38,997 nucleotides of DNA from Defluviicoccus sp. (GTDB taxonomy: Bacteria; Pseudomonadota; Alphaproteobacteria; MPNO01). This document shows, piece after piece, positions 1-6,886 of this stretch. Location: the NCBI GenBank assembly GCA_022823775.1, contig JAJEHI010000125.1:1-38997 (forward strand), written 5' to 3'. The notes under the pieces were generated by a model that worked only from the letters and a program-made list of their open reading frames with translations, had not been told where the DNA came from and made no database searches. Made by a program: the position numbers and the translations under genes. Position 1 is the stretch's first letter; each line of letters starts with the position of its first letter.

Positions 1-41
1 GGCCCGTCCCGCTTTCCCCTTTCCGTCTTGGCCGGGCCTCC

Positions 42-152
42 GCCCTCCCCCGGCCCCTCCCGCGAGCGGGTGGGGAGATGGTGAGGCAAGGGGAGAGGCG
101 CCGCCGCGTGTCTCCCCCTCTCCCCTGCGGGGAGAGGGTCGGGGTGAGGGGG
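42..152. repeat. Compound GC-rich palindromic repeat, copy 1
   Basis: Two adjacent modules can be seen. Module A (about 42-80) is a C-rich run, a short CGCGAGCG-type turn and a G-rich run. Module B (111-152) is a C-rich arm, then GGGGAGAGGG, then GGGGTGAGGG. Each folds on itself. The same two-module arrangement recurs at 10452-10543, and module B recurs at 1091-1129. It resembles the REP-like intergenic palindromes scattered through many proteobacterial genomes. Here it lies just past the stop of the cyclase gene, where it could stabilise or terminate that transcript. Positions 1-41 show nothing else I can name. Confidence 0.7.
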
Positions 153-175
153 ACCGTCCGAACGAACGCCGCCGC

Positions 176-970
176 TCATGCTTCCACCAGCGCGAGCGCG
201 CGGACCGGACTGCCGGAGCCCCGGCGGATCTTGAGGGGGGCGGCGATCACCACCGATCCCCTCGGCGGCAGCTTGTCGAGGTTGGTGAGCGCCGGCAGGC
301 CGAACCGCCCGTTGCCGTGCATCATGTGGTGGCAGGGAAAGGGCACCGCGAAATGCTGCGCCTGCCCGGCGTCGGTCCCGACCGCCTCGCAGCCGAAGCC
401 CACCACGTCGCGCTCCTCGATCAGCCAGGACACCAGCTCGGCGTCGGGGCCGGGGGTGTGGGAGCCGGTCTCGTCCATGTTGAGATAGCGGACCGGATCC
501 AGCCTGAGCGACCAGTCGGTCCGCATCAGCACCCAGGAGCGCGGCGGGATTTCGCCGTGCTCGGCCTCCCACTCCTCCACCCTCTCCACGGTGAGCAGGT
601 AGTCGGGATCGGCGTCGGCCTCTTCCGAGCAGTCGATCACGCAGGCATGCGCGACGAAGAGCGCGGGCGGGATGGTGTCGGTCGCGTTCTCCGGCAGGTC
701 CTTGCCGGAGATCCAGTGGATCGGCGCGTCGAAATGGGTGCCGGTGTGCTCGCCGCAGGAGAAGTTGTTCCAGTAGGTCGCGGGGCCGCGACGGTCGTAG
801 CGCGAGATCTCCTCCATCCGGAACGGCCAGGACTGGCCGAGCTCGGGCGGCAGCACGATGGTCGGCACGTGCCGGTCGAGCGTCATCGTAAGGTCGACGA
901 CACGGATCCCGCCCCCCGCGATGCCGGCCAGCAGCCCCGCGAGGAGGCCGGTGTCGTTGGAGTCGTTCAT
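176..970 (-). CDS. Cyclase family protein (kynurenine-formamidase-like metal hydrolase)
   Basis: This 264-residue protein belongs to the metal-dependent 'cyclase' superfamily (KynB-like), which hydrolyses amide, ester or lactone-type bonds. The family's metal-binding signature HxGTHxDxxxH is intact at residues 75-85 (HTGTHFDAPIH). Further conserved polar blocks occur around residues 195-220, including a CHHMMHG segment. The length is normal for the family and there is no signal peptide, so it is cytosolic. The ATG at 970 follows a GGGGGAG/AGGAG purine tract. It is the last gene of a minus-strand cluster (racemase-like, thiolase-like, DUF35-SDR), separated from the preceding gene by 184 bp that contain a repeat and poly-C/poly-G tracts. 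The substrate cannot be read from sequence; a lactone, formamide or cyclic product of the cluster's pathway is an inference. Confidence 0.85.
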   Translation of the reverse strand: MNDSNDTGLLAGLLAGIAGGGIRVVDLTMTLDRHVPTIVLPPELGQSWPFRMEEISRYDRRGPATYWNNFSCGEHTGTHFDAPIHWISGKDLPENATDTIPPALFVAHACVIDCSEEADADPDYLLTVERVEEWEAEHGEIPPRSWVLMRTDWSLRLDPVRYLNMDETGSHTPGPDAELVSWLIEERDVVGFGCEAVGTDAGQAQHFAVPFPCHHMMHGNGRFGLPALTNLDKLPPRGSVVIAAPLKIRRGSGSPVRALALVEA

Positions 971-1000
971 GCTCCCCCAACTCCTACACCGTCACGGTCG

Positions 1001-1129
1001 ACCCCCCCCCGCCCCCCGCCCCCCCCCCCACCCGGGGGGGGGGAGCGATGGGGCGGGAGGGGAGAAGCTGAGGCGCGGTCGGCGAGCGAGTCCCCCTCTC
1101 CCCCACGGGGAGAGGGCCGGGGTGAGGGG
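1001..1129. repeat. Poly-C/poly-G hairpin plus GC-rich repeat, copy 2
   Basis: The gap between the DUF35-SDR and cyclase genes holds homopolymer-like C runs (1002-1033, broken by single G and A bases) directly followed by ten G (1034-1043), able to form a very stable hairpin. Module B of the dispersed repeat follows at 1091-1129 (C-rich arm, then GGGGAGAGGGCCGGGGTGAGGGG with the C arm just before). A CCGTCACGGTCG string upstream (about 988-1000) also precedes copy 3 near 10379, so the mobile or repeated unit may be longer than the two modules. The C/G runs are also places where sequencing error is likely. Confidence 0.65.
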
Positions 1130-1154
1130 CGGGCGAGGGTACGGACCGGAGTCG

Positions 1155-2396
1155 TCACAGCCCTATCCCGCGCTCGATTTCCTTGGGGTTCTCGGCCCAG
1201 CGGGCGAGGATCTCTTCCGCCACCGCGCCGATGGGGAGGTCCTCGACGCCGCGGCTCAGCCCGGCGACGATGCGGCGCGCGGCGGCGGCGGGGTCGAGCT
1301 TGGGCGGCGGGGCGAGCTGGTGCCACTCGTCCTCGATGGGGCCGAGGAAGGCGTTGACCACCCGCACCCCGCCCTCGGCGAGCTCGGCGCGGAGGCATTG
1401 CGAGAGCGAGAGCGCGGCGGCCTGCGAGGCCGAATAGGTGCCGAGCGCCGGATTGTTCACCCAGGCATAGGCCGACAGCACGTTGACCCACGCCGCCGCG
1501 CCGTGCGCCCCGTCGGCGCCGCGCGCCCGCATCACGGGCCCGAAATGGCCGGCGAGGCGCAGCAGCCCGTGATAGTGGATCGCCATCTCGTCGTGGGCGG
1601 TGTTGAGGTCCATGCGGCCGACCGCCCCGCCCATCCTCAAGTGGTAGGCGTTGTTGACCATGATCTCGACCTTGTCGCCGATCGTGGCGGCCAGCTCCTC
1701 GACCGAATCGGTGTCGGTCACGTCGAGCGGGAAGAGCGTCGCGTTGTCGATCCCGCGCGCCGCTTCCAGATCCGGGCTCTTCCGCCAGGGCTGGGCGTGG
1801 CCCACGTAAATCTGGCGCGCGCCGGCGTCGGCGAAGGCGCGGGCGAGCGCGAGGCCCAGCTCCGTCTTGCCGTCGACGATCAGCACCCGGCGGTCCTTCG
1901 GATCGAATGCCATCTCGCGCAATTGCCGGTCGTCCTCCGGGTTGGGGGCGGGCGTCTCGGGGCTCGCCGTGACCACCGCGTTGCCGGCCCGGTCGATGCC
2001 GAGCGCGAGCCGGACGCGCTCGCCGGCGACGCAATCCTCGGCGAGATGGGCCACCATCGACGGGCCCGCGTCGGCCTCGACGACGCCGAGCCGCCACGGC
2101 AGGCGGTCGCGGAAGAACAGGTCGTTCGAATGGGCGAGCGTGGTCTCCGCCAGCAGCGTGCCGCCGCGGGCCGCGTCGCGCCATTCGAGCCGGTCGCCGA
2201 GGCAGCGCCCGCAAATCTGGCGCGGCGGGTACTGGACCGCCCCGCAATCCGCGCAGGTCTGGAGCGCGAAGCGGCCCGCCGCCGCCATGGCGGTGAGCCC
2301 GTGCGCCTCGCGCGAGCGGTTGCCCGGCGGGCGCGTGGGCAGCCGGGTGCGCCGGGTCGGGTCCTTGCGGACGGGCGGCGGCAGCTTCGTCGTCAT
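1155..2396 (-). CDS. DUF35 Zn-ribbon/OB-fold protein fused to an atypical SDR domain
   Basis: This 413-residue fusion has two parts. Residues about 40-150 are a DUF35 module: a rubredoxin-like zinc ribbon with C48/C51/C62/C65 (CADCG...CGRC), then an OB-fold. Residues about 165-400 are a short-chain dehydrogenase/reductase domain with a Rossmann start (VLIVDGKTELG), VNNA (247-250) and serine S308. The SDR tyrosine Y321 is present, but the YxxxK lysine is glutamine (Y321-S-A-S-Q325), and the Gly-rich loop departs from TGxxxGxG. Redox activity is therefore doubtful; a structural or CoA-handling role is possible. DUF35 proteins usually partner thiolase-fold enzymes and help bind acyl-CoA. The ATG at 2396 overlaps the thiolase stop by four bases (ATGA), indicating translational coupling. 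A much longer open frame upstream (to 2912) is only a shadow of the thiolase gene. Confidence 0.88.
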   Translation of the reverse strand: MTTKLPPPVRKDPTRRTRLPTRPPGNRSREAHGLTAMAAAGRFALQTCADCGAVQYPPRQICGRCLGDRLEWRDAARGGTLLAETTLAHSNDLFFRDRLPWRLGVVEADAGPSMVAHLAEDCVAGERVRLALGIDRAGNAVVTASPETPAPNPEDDRQLREMAFDPKDRRVLIVDGKTELGLALARAFADAGARQIYVGHAQPWRKSPDLEAARGIDNATLFPLDVTDTDSVEELAATIGDKVEIMVNNAYHLRMGGAVGRMDLNTAHDEMAIHYHGLLRLAGHFGPVMRARGADGAHGAAAWVNVLSAYAWVNNPALGTYSASQAAALSLSQCLRAELAEGGVRVVNAFLGPIEDEWHQLAPPPKLDPAAAARRIVAGLSRGVEDLPIGAVAEEILARWAENPKEIERGIGL

Positions 2397-3568
2397 GCGT
2401 CCGCCCGTCCCAGGATCGCCGCCGAGGTGCAGAGGCCGCGGTCGTAGACGATCATCCCGAAACAGGATACCAGCCCGTGACGGGCGCCTTCGACCCGGTT
2501 TCCGTGGGTCTCGCCGGTGAGCTGGCGCAGCGTCTCGACCAGGCCGATGAAGCCGCCCCCCGCGCCCGCCTGCCCCGCCGAGAGCTGGCCGCCGGATGTG
2601 TTGAACGGGAAGTCGCCGCCAACCGTCAGGTCGCGTTCGCGCACGAAGGCGGGCGCCTCGCCCTTGGCGCAGAAGCCGAGATCCTCGATCTGCATGAAAC
2701 AGATGACCGGGTAGTCGTCGTAGGCCTGGAAGAGGTCGACGTCGTCCGGCCCGACCCCGGCCTGGCCGTAGAGCTCGTCGATGTCGAGCGCCCACCCGCC
2801 GCGATACTGGATCGGATCGTCCGGGAAGGCGTTGTGCCGTTCGACGGTCGCGAGGATCGACGCGTATGGAACGCCGAGCGTTCGCGCCCGGTCCTCGCTC
2901 GTCACCAGGCACGCCTCGGCGCCGGCGCAGGGCATCACGCAGTCGAACAGGCGGAGCGGCTCGGCGATCGGGCGCGCGTTCAGATACTGCTCCATGGTGA
3001 GCGGGCGCTTCATCATCGCGTGCGGCACGGGGAGCGCGTTCTCCCGCTGGGCGATGCAGAGGCGGCCGAAATCCTCCCGCCGCGCTCCGTATTCCCGCAT
3101 GTAGCGGTCGGTCAGGAACGCGAAGCTCGCGTTGGGACCGCCGGCGCCGTAAGGGTAGACCGCGTCGTTGGCGAACTGGCTGAAGGTCGCGATGGTGCGG
3201 CGGAACGAATCGACGTGGTTGGTGTCGGCGCCGATCAGGGCGACGATCTCCGCGTCCCCCGCCTGGACCGCCCGCGCCGCGCGCCTCAGCGCCACTGCGC
3301 CCGACGCGCCGCCCATCGGGATGTGGTCCAGCCAGCGCGGCGAGAGGCCGAGATGCTGCATCAGCCCGACCGCCGAATCGGGGTAGAGGTTGAAGCTGGA
3401 GACGCAGAACCCGTCGATGTCCTCCTTCTCCAGCCCGGCCGCCCCGATCAGCCCGGCGAGCGCCCGGCCGCAGAACCAGTGGGCGCTCCGGATCGAATAG
3501 CGCGCGTAAGGGACAGTCACCGGCGCCGCGACGACGATGCCTTCGTAGCCCCGGCGCGCGGCGGCCAC
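2393..3568 (-). CDS. Thiolase-like protein lacking the nucleophilic Cys (SCP-x/Ltp2-like)
   Basis: This 391-residue thiolase-fold protein resembles the SCP-x/lipid-transfer branch of COG0183. The segment that normally carries the acyl-accepting cysteine (CxSG) reads G-G-A-S-G at 86-90, so Cys is Gly87. The C-terminal GHPxGAxG loop reads GQAGAGG (332-338), so the active-site His is Gln333. The last CxG cysteine is kept (C369-F-G). Tyrosines Y283 and Y286 lie in the segment where SCP-x thiolases have HDxF. Ordinary thiolysis or Claisen chemistry is therefore unlikely. Cys-less thiolase folds paired with DUF35 partners, such as Ltp2-ChsH2, are retro-aldolases, which is my preferred analogy. The start is GTG at 3568, two bases after the racemase-like stop; the gene overlaps the DUF35-SDR start by four bases. 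Confidence 0.87.
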   Translation of the reverse strand: MAAARRGYEGIVVAAPVTVPYARYSIRSAHWFCGRALAGLIGAAGLEKEDIDGFCVSSFNLYPDSAVGLMQHLGLSPRWLDHIPMGGASGAVALRRAARAVQAGDAEIVALIGADTNHVDSFRRTIATFSQFANDAVYPYGAGGPNASFAFLTDRYMREYGARREDFGRLCIAQRENALPVPHAMMKRPLTMEQYLNARPIAEPLRLFDCVMPCAGAEACLVTSEDRARTLGVPYASILATVERHNAFPDDPIQYRGGWALDIDELYGQAGVGPDDVDLFQAYDDYPVICFMQIEDLGFCAKGEAPAFVRERDLTVGGDFPFNTSGGQLSAGQAGAGGGFIGLVETLRQLTGETHGNRVEGARHGLVSCFGMIVYDRGLCTSAAILGRADA

Positions 3569-3570
3569 GG

Positions 3571-4353
3571 TCAGAGGCCCTTCGGGTTGGCCATGAACTC
3601 CTCGATCACCTCGGGCGGCGGCTGCTCGAACTCGCCGGTGCGGCTCACCGAAATCCCGGTCAGCCGTTTCAGCTTGACCGCCATCTCCGTCATCTTGACC
3701 AGGATCGGGATGCCGTTGATGACCGGCGCGCCACCGATATTGTGGTTGAAGAGCCTGGAGAACAGCAGCATCGCGATCCCGCCGCCCGGGATCAGCACAT
3801 CGACGCCGCCCTTCACCAGCGGCTCGCCCTGCTCGGCGAAGCTCGCCACCGCCTCGTCGAACCGCTCCGCGTCGTCGAACCCGGCCAGGATCGAACCGGG
3901 CTCGAAGCTCATCGCGTGCACGCCGGTCACCCGCTCGCGCAGCCCGTACTTGCCGATCTGGTGGCGGAACCACGAGATGTAGCGCGGGTTGATGGTGACG
4001 ATGCCGACCTGCTGGCCGAGCTGGCAGGCATAGAGCATCGAGGCCTCGCCGAGCGAAAGCACCGGGATGTCGACGACGGCGCGCGCCTCGTAGAGCCCGG
4101 CGTCCTGGAAGTGGCCCATCGCGAAGGCGTCGTAGCCCTCGCGCTCGGCGACGACGGCGTTGCAGATGACCTCGCGCGCGCAGCGGAACTCGGACAGCGC
4201 GTGGGCGTAGGAATCGGGCGGGGTGATGCCCTTGATGTCGACGATCGTGCCCTCGTCGACGATTTCCGCGAGATATTCCCGCAGGTTTTCCCAGTAGCTG
4301 CCGGCCTGCTCCTCGTCGGTGTAGCTCTGATAGGCGATCCTGATAGGTTTCAT
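3571..4353 (-). CDS. Asp/Glu/hydantoin racemase-fold protein lacking both catalytic Cys
   Basis: This 260-residue cytosolic protein has the pseudo-symmetric Asp/Glu racemase fold of the hydantoin-racemase branch. The usual first catalytic segment, GCFxDPGL, reads G-H-F-Q-D-A-G-L (80-87), so Cys is His81. The second, GCAGM, reads G-G-G-I-A-M (190-195), so Cys is Gly191. With neither cysteine, two-base racemisation by the known mechanism is not expected. Single-Cys relatives such as arylmalonate decarboxylase and maleate isomerase show that the fold can be repurposed. The ATG at 4353 follows an AAGGGGA Shine-Dalgarno. It is the first gene of the minus-strand cluster and is divergent from aapJ, so the 238-bp gap should hold promoters for both. 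The function is unknown; the family assignment is firm. Confidence 0.85.
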   Translation of the reverse strand: MKPIRIAYQSYTDEEQAGSYWENLREYLAEIVDEGTIVDIKGITPPDSYAHALSEFRCAREVICNAVVAEREGYDAFAMGHFQDAGLYEARAVVDIPVLSLGEASMLYACQLGQQVGIVTINPRYISWFRHQIGKYGLRERVTGVHAMSFEPGSILAGFDDAERFDEAVASFAEQGEPLVKGGVDVLIPGGGIAMLLFSRLFNHNIGGAPVINGIPILVKMTEMAVKLKRLTGISVSRTGEFEQPPPEVIEEFMANPKGL

Positions 4354-4449
4354 TTCGGTATTCCCCTTACGGCCCCGGGTCCAACTTATCCGAATTCCAT
4401 CCGCCGACGGAAAAGGCGGGTCCGGGGGAGAGATAAGACGATTCTACGC

Positions 4450-4479
4450 TTGTTGCCGACCCCGGTTGCTGCATAGAGT
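4450..4479 (+). promoter_or_regulatory. Possible sigma70 promoter upstream of aapJ
   Basis: TTGTTG (4450-4455) lies 16 bases before CATAGA (4472-4477), or 18 before TAGAGT (4474-4479), in the 238-bp gap between the divergent racemase-like gene and aapJ. Both hexamers are imperfect. The position, about 110 bases before the aapJ ATG, is reasonable. This is a weak call; nothing else in the 4354-4591 gap stands out. Confidence 0.3.
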
Positions 4480-4591
4480 AACTTCATGGTGGGCGCTTGA
4501 CGGATCGGCGACCGTTTCGGGCGTCGGGCACGCCGCCGATCGCCAACGGAAGGCCTGCACGGCACCCACCGATTATAACCGGAGGACGAAC

Positions 4592-5620
4592 ATGAACCTT
4601 AAACGAATTGCCGGGGCGGCCGCTGTCGCGGCCGCGTTCGCGGTTACCGGCGGAGCGCCCGGCCAAGCGGCCACGCTCGACGACGTAAAGAAGGCCGGCA
4701 CGCTCAAATGCGGCATCAATACCGGCCTGCCGGGCTTCGCCTATACCGACGACAAGGGCAAATGGACCGGCTTCGACGTCGCCTATTGCCGGGCGCTGGC
4801 GGCGGCCGTGCTGGGCGACGCCAACAAGGTCACCTTCGTCAACCTGACCGGCAAGACCCGCTTCCCGGCGCTGGCCTCGGGCGAAATCGACGTGCTGTCG
4901 CGCAACACCACCTGGACCCTCTCGCGCGACGTCGACCTCGGCTTCACCTTCATCGGCGTCAACTACTATGACGGCCAGGGCTTCATCGGCCGCAAGTCGC
5001 TCGGCGTGAAGAGCGCCAAGGAGCTCGACGGCGCCTCGGTCTGCATCCAGACCGGCACCACGACCGAGCTCAACCTGGCGGACTTCTTCCGGGTCAACAA
5101 GATCAAGTACGAGCCGGTGCCGATCGAGAACAACGCCGAGGCCCGCGCCGCCTACGGCGCGGAGCGCTGCGACGTCTACACGACCGACGCCTCGGGCCTG
5201 GCGGCGACCCGGACCACCTTCTCCGACGCCGACAAGCACATGGTGTTCCCCGAGATCATCTCCAAGGAGCCGCTCGGGCCGCTGGTGCGCCAGGGCGACG
5301 ACCAGTGGGCGGACATCGCGCGCTGGACGCTGAACGCGCTGATCAGCGCCGAGGAGCTCGGGGTGACCCAGGCCAATGTCGCGAAGATGGCCGAGGGCAC
5401 CAACAATCCGGAGATCAACCGGATGCTGGGCAAGGAAGGCTCGATGGGCAAGATGCTCGGCCTCGACGCGCAGTGGGCGGTCCGCGCGATCGCCGCGGAA
5501 GGCAACTATGCCGAGATGTTCGAGCGCTATATCGGCTCCAAGAGCCCGCTCGGCCTGGCGCGCGGCCTCAATGCCCTCTACAAGAACGGCGGCATCCTCT
5601 ATTCGCCTCCGTTCCGGTAG
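4592..5620 (+). CDS. aapJ: General L-amino acid ABC transporter, periplasmic binding protein AapJ
   Basis: This 342-residue protein captures amino acids in the periplasm for the Aap permease. An N-terminal signal peptide (MNLKRIAG... to about GQAA, residue 27) precedes a type-2 solute-binding domain. That domain carries the family features KKAGTLKCGINTGLPGF (33-49), LSRNTTWTLSRD and a long C-terminal extension ending near ILYSPPFR, which separate AapJ/BztA from shorter polar-amino-acid binding proteins. The ATG at 4592 has a strong GGAGGA site at 4581-4586; the open frame continues upstream to 4466 but has no comparable site. It is first in the aapJQMP operon, followed by a 30-bp palindrome that probably leaves the binding-protein mRNA in excess over the permease genes. 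In Rhizobium, Aap transports a broad range of L-amino acids. Product confidence is high. Confidence 0.96.
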   Translation: MNLKRIAGAAAVAAAFAVTGGAPGQAATLDDVKKAGTLKCGINTGLPGFAYTDDKGKWTGFDVAYCRALAAAVLGDANKVTFVNLTGKTRFPALASGEIDVLSRNTTWTLSRDVDLGFTFIGVNYYDGQGFIGRKSLGVKSAKELDGASVCIQTGTTTELNLADFFRVNKIKYEPVPIENNAEARAAYGAERCDVYTTDASGLAATRTTFSDADKHMVFPEIISKEPLGPLVRQGDDQWADIARWTLNALISAEELGVTQANVAKMAEGTNNPEINRMLGKEGSMGKMLGLDAQWAVRAIAAEGNYAEMFERYIGSKSPLGLARGLNALYKNGGILYSPPFR

Positions 5621-5633
5621 AATCGATTACCCG

Positions 5634-5663
5634 CCGCCCCGCCCGGATATCCGGGCGGGGCGG
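5634..5663. terminator. Perfect 30-bp palindrome between aapJ and aapQ (mRNA stabiliser/attenuator)
   Basis: Left arm 5634-5648 and right arm 5649-5663 are exact reverse complements with no spacer, almost all G/C except a central GATATC. It begins 13 bases after the aapJ stop, and TGCCTTTTCC follows, too few T for a canonical intrinsic terminator. A stable stem at this position in binding-protein operons commonly protects the upstream message from 3' exonucleases and partly terminates transcription. That role is inferred from position and symmetry. Confidence 0.75.
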
Positions 5664-5698
5664 TGCCTTTTCCGGTACCCGATGAGAACCCCCGCGCC

Positions 5699-6886
5699 GT
5701 GACCGACAGAGCACCGTCCGTTGGCGGCGGGTTCGACATCGCCCGGGCGTGGACCGACGAGCGCGTCCGCGGCGTCATCTTCCAGATCGCGATGATTGTC
5801 GGCGTTGTGGCGGTCGCCGTATTCATCGTCCTCAACACCATCGCGAACTACGAAGAAGCCGGCCTTTCCTTCGGCTACGGCTTCCTGTTCGACACCGCCA
5901 ACTTCGACATCAACCAGCGGCTGATCGAGTACGCCTCGACCTCGACCTACGGGAAGGCGTTCGCGGTCGGCGGGATCAATACGATCCTGGTCGCCGTGAT
6001 GGGCGTCGCGACCGCCACGGTCATCGGCTTCGTGACGGGCGTTCTTAGGCTGTCGAACAACTTCCTGGTGAGCCGGATCGTGGGAATCTGGGTCGAGTTC
6101 ACCCGAAACGTCCCGGTCCTGCTGCAGATCATCTTCTGGTGGCTGTTCATGCTGGCGCTGCCGAAGGTGCGCCAGAGCCTGTCGATCGGCGACACGGTCT
6201 TTCTCAACAACCGCGGCGTTCGCCTGCCCTCCCCGATCTACGAGGACGGCTCGGCGATCGTTCTGGCGACGATCCTGGCGGGCATCGTGGCGACCGTCGC
6301 GGTCCGGATATGGGCGAAGAGGCGCCAGGACGCCACCGGCCGGATCTTCCCGGTCGGCTGGGCCGGTCTCGGGCTGATCGCGGGGCTGCCGCTGGCGGTC
6401 TATTTCGCCCTCGGTCAGCCGCTCGCCTTCGACGTGCCGGTGCAGAAGCGCTTCAACCTGCAGGGCGGCGTCAGCATCACGCCCGAGCTGGTGGCGCTGT
6501 GGCTCGCGCTTTCCACCTATACCGGCGCCTTCATCTCGGAAATCGTGCGCAGCGGGATCCTCGCGGTTTCCAGGGGACAGACCGAGGCGGCCGGCGCGCT
6601 GGGGCTGCGGCGCGGGCAGACCATGCGCCTGATCGTCCTGCCGCAGGCGCTGCGCGTGATCGTCCCGCCGATGACCAGCCAGTATCTCAACCTGACCAAG
6701 AACTCCTCGCTCGCGGTGGCGATCGGCTATCAGGACATCGTCTCGGTCGGCGATACCATTCTCAACCAGAGCGGTCAGGCGATCGAGGTGATCTCGCTCT
6801 ACATGGCCTTCTACCTGTCGCTCAGCCTGCTCACGTCCGCGTTCATGAACTGGTACAACAAGCGCATCGCGCTGGTGGAGAGATGA
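5699..6886 (+). CDS. aapQ: General L-amino acid ABC transporter, permease AapQ
   Basis: This 395-residue inner-membrane permease (His/Glu/Gln/Arg family) has a first helix near residues 25-45, a periplasmic domain, and a cluster of helices towards the C terminus. Before the final helices is the EAA loop EAAGALGLRRGQTMRL, which contacts the ATPase. It pairs with AapM to form the channel. The frame is open from a GTG at 5663, inside the end of the palindrome; I prefer the GTG at 5699 (MTDRAPSVGGG) because it leaves the stem-loop untranslated. Neither start has a clear Shine-Dalgarno, so the N terminus is uncertain by 12 residues. Its stop overlaps the aapM start by four bases (ATGA). Confidence 0.93.
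   Translation: MTDRAPSVGGGFDIARAWTDERVRGVIFQIAMIVGVVAVAVFIVLNTIANYEEAGLSFGYGFLFDTANFDINQRLIEYASTSTYGKAFAVGGINTILVAVMGVATATVIGFVTGVLRLSNNFLVSRIVGIWVEFTRNVPVLLQIIFWWLFMLALPKVRQSLSIGDTVFLNNRGVRLPSPIYEDGSAIVLATILAGIVATVAVRIWAKRRQDATGRIFPVGWAGLGLIAGLPLAVYFALGQPLAFDVPVQKRFNLQGGVSITPELVALWLALSTYTGAFISEIVRSGILAVSRGQTEAAGALGLRRGQTMRLIVLPQALRVIVPPMTSQYLNLTKNSSLAVAIGYQDIVSVGDTILNQSGQAIEVISLYMAFYLSLSLLTSAFMNWYNKRIALVER

Noticed and set aside
2397-2912. N-terminal extension of the DUF35-SDR frame
   Set aside because: It overlaps the thiolase-like gene in another frame and is Arg-rich. The ATGA overlap at 2393-2396 gives a better start.
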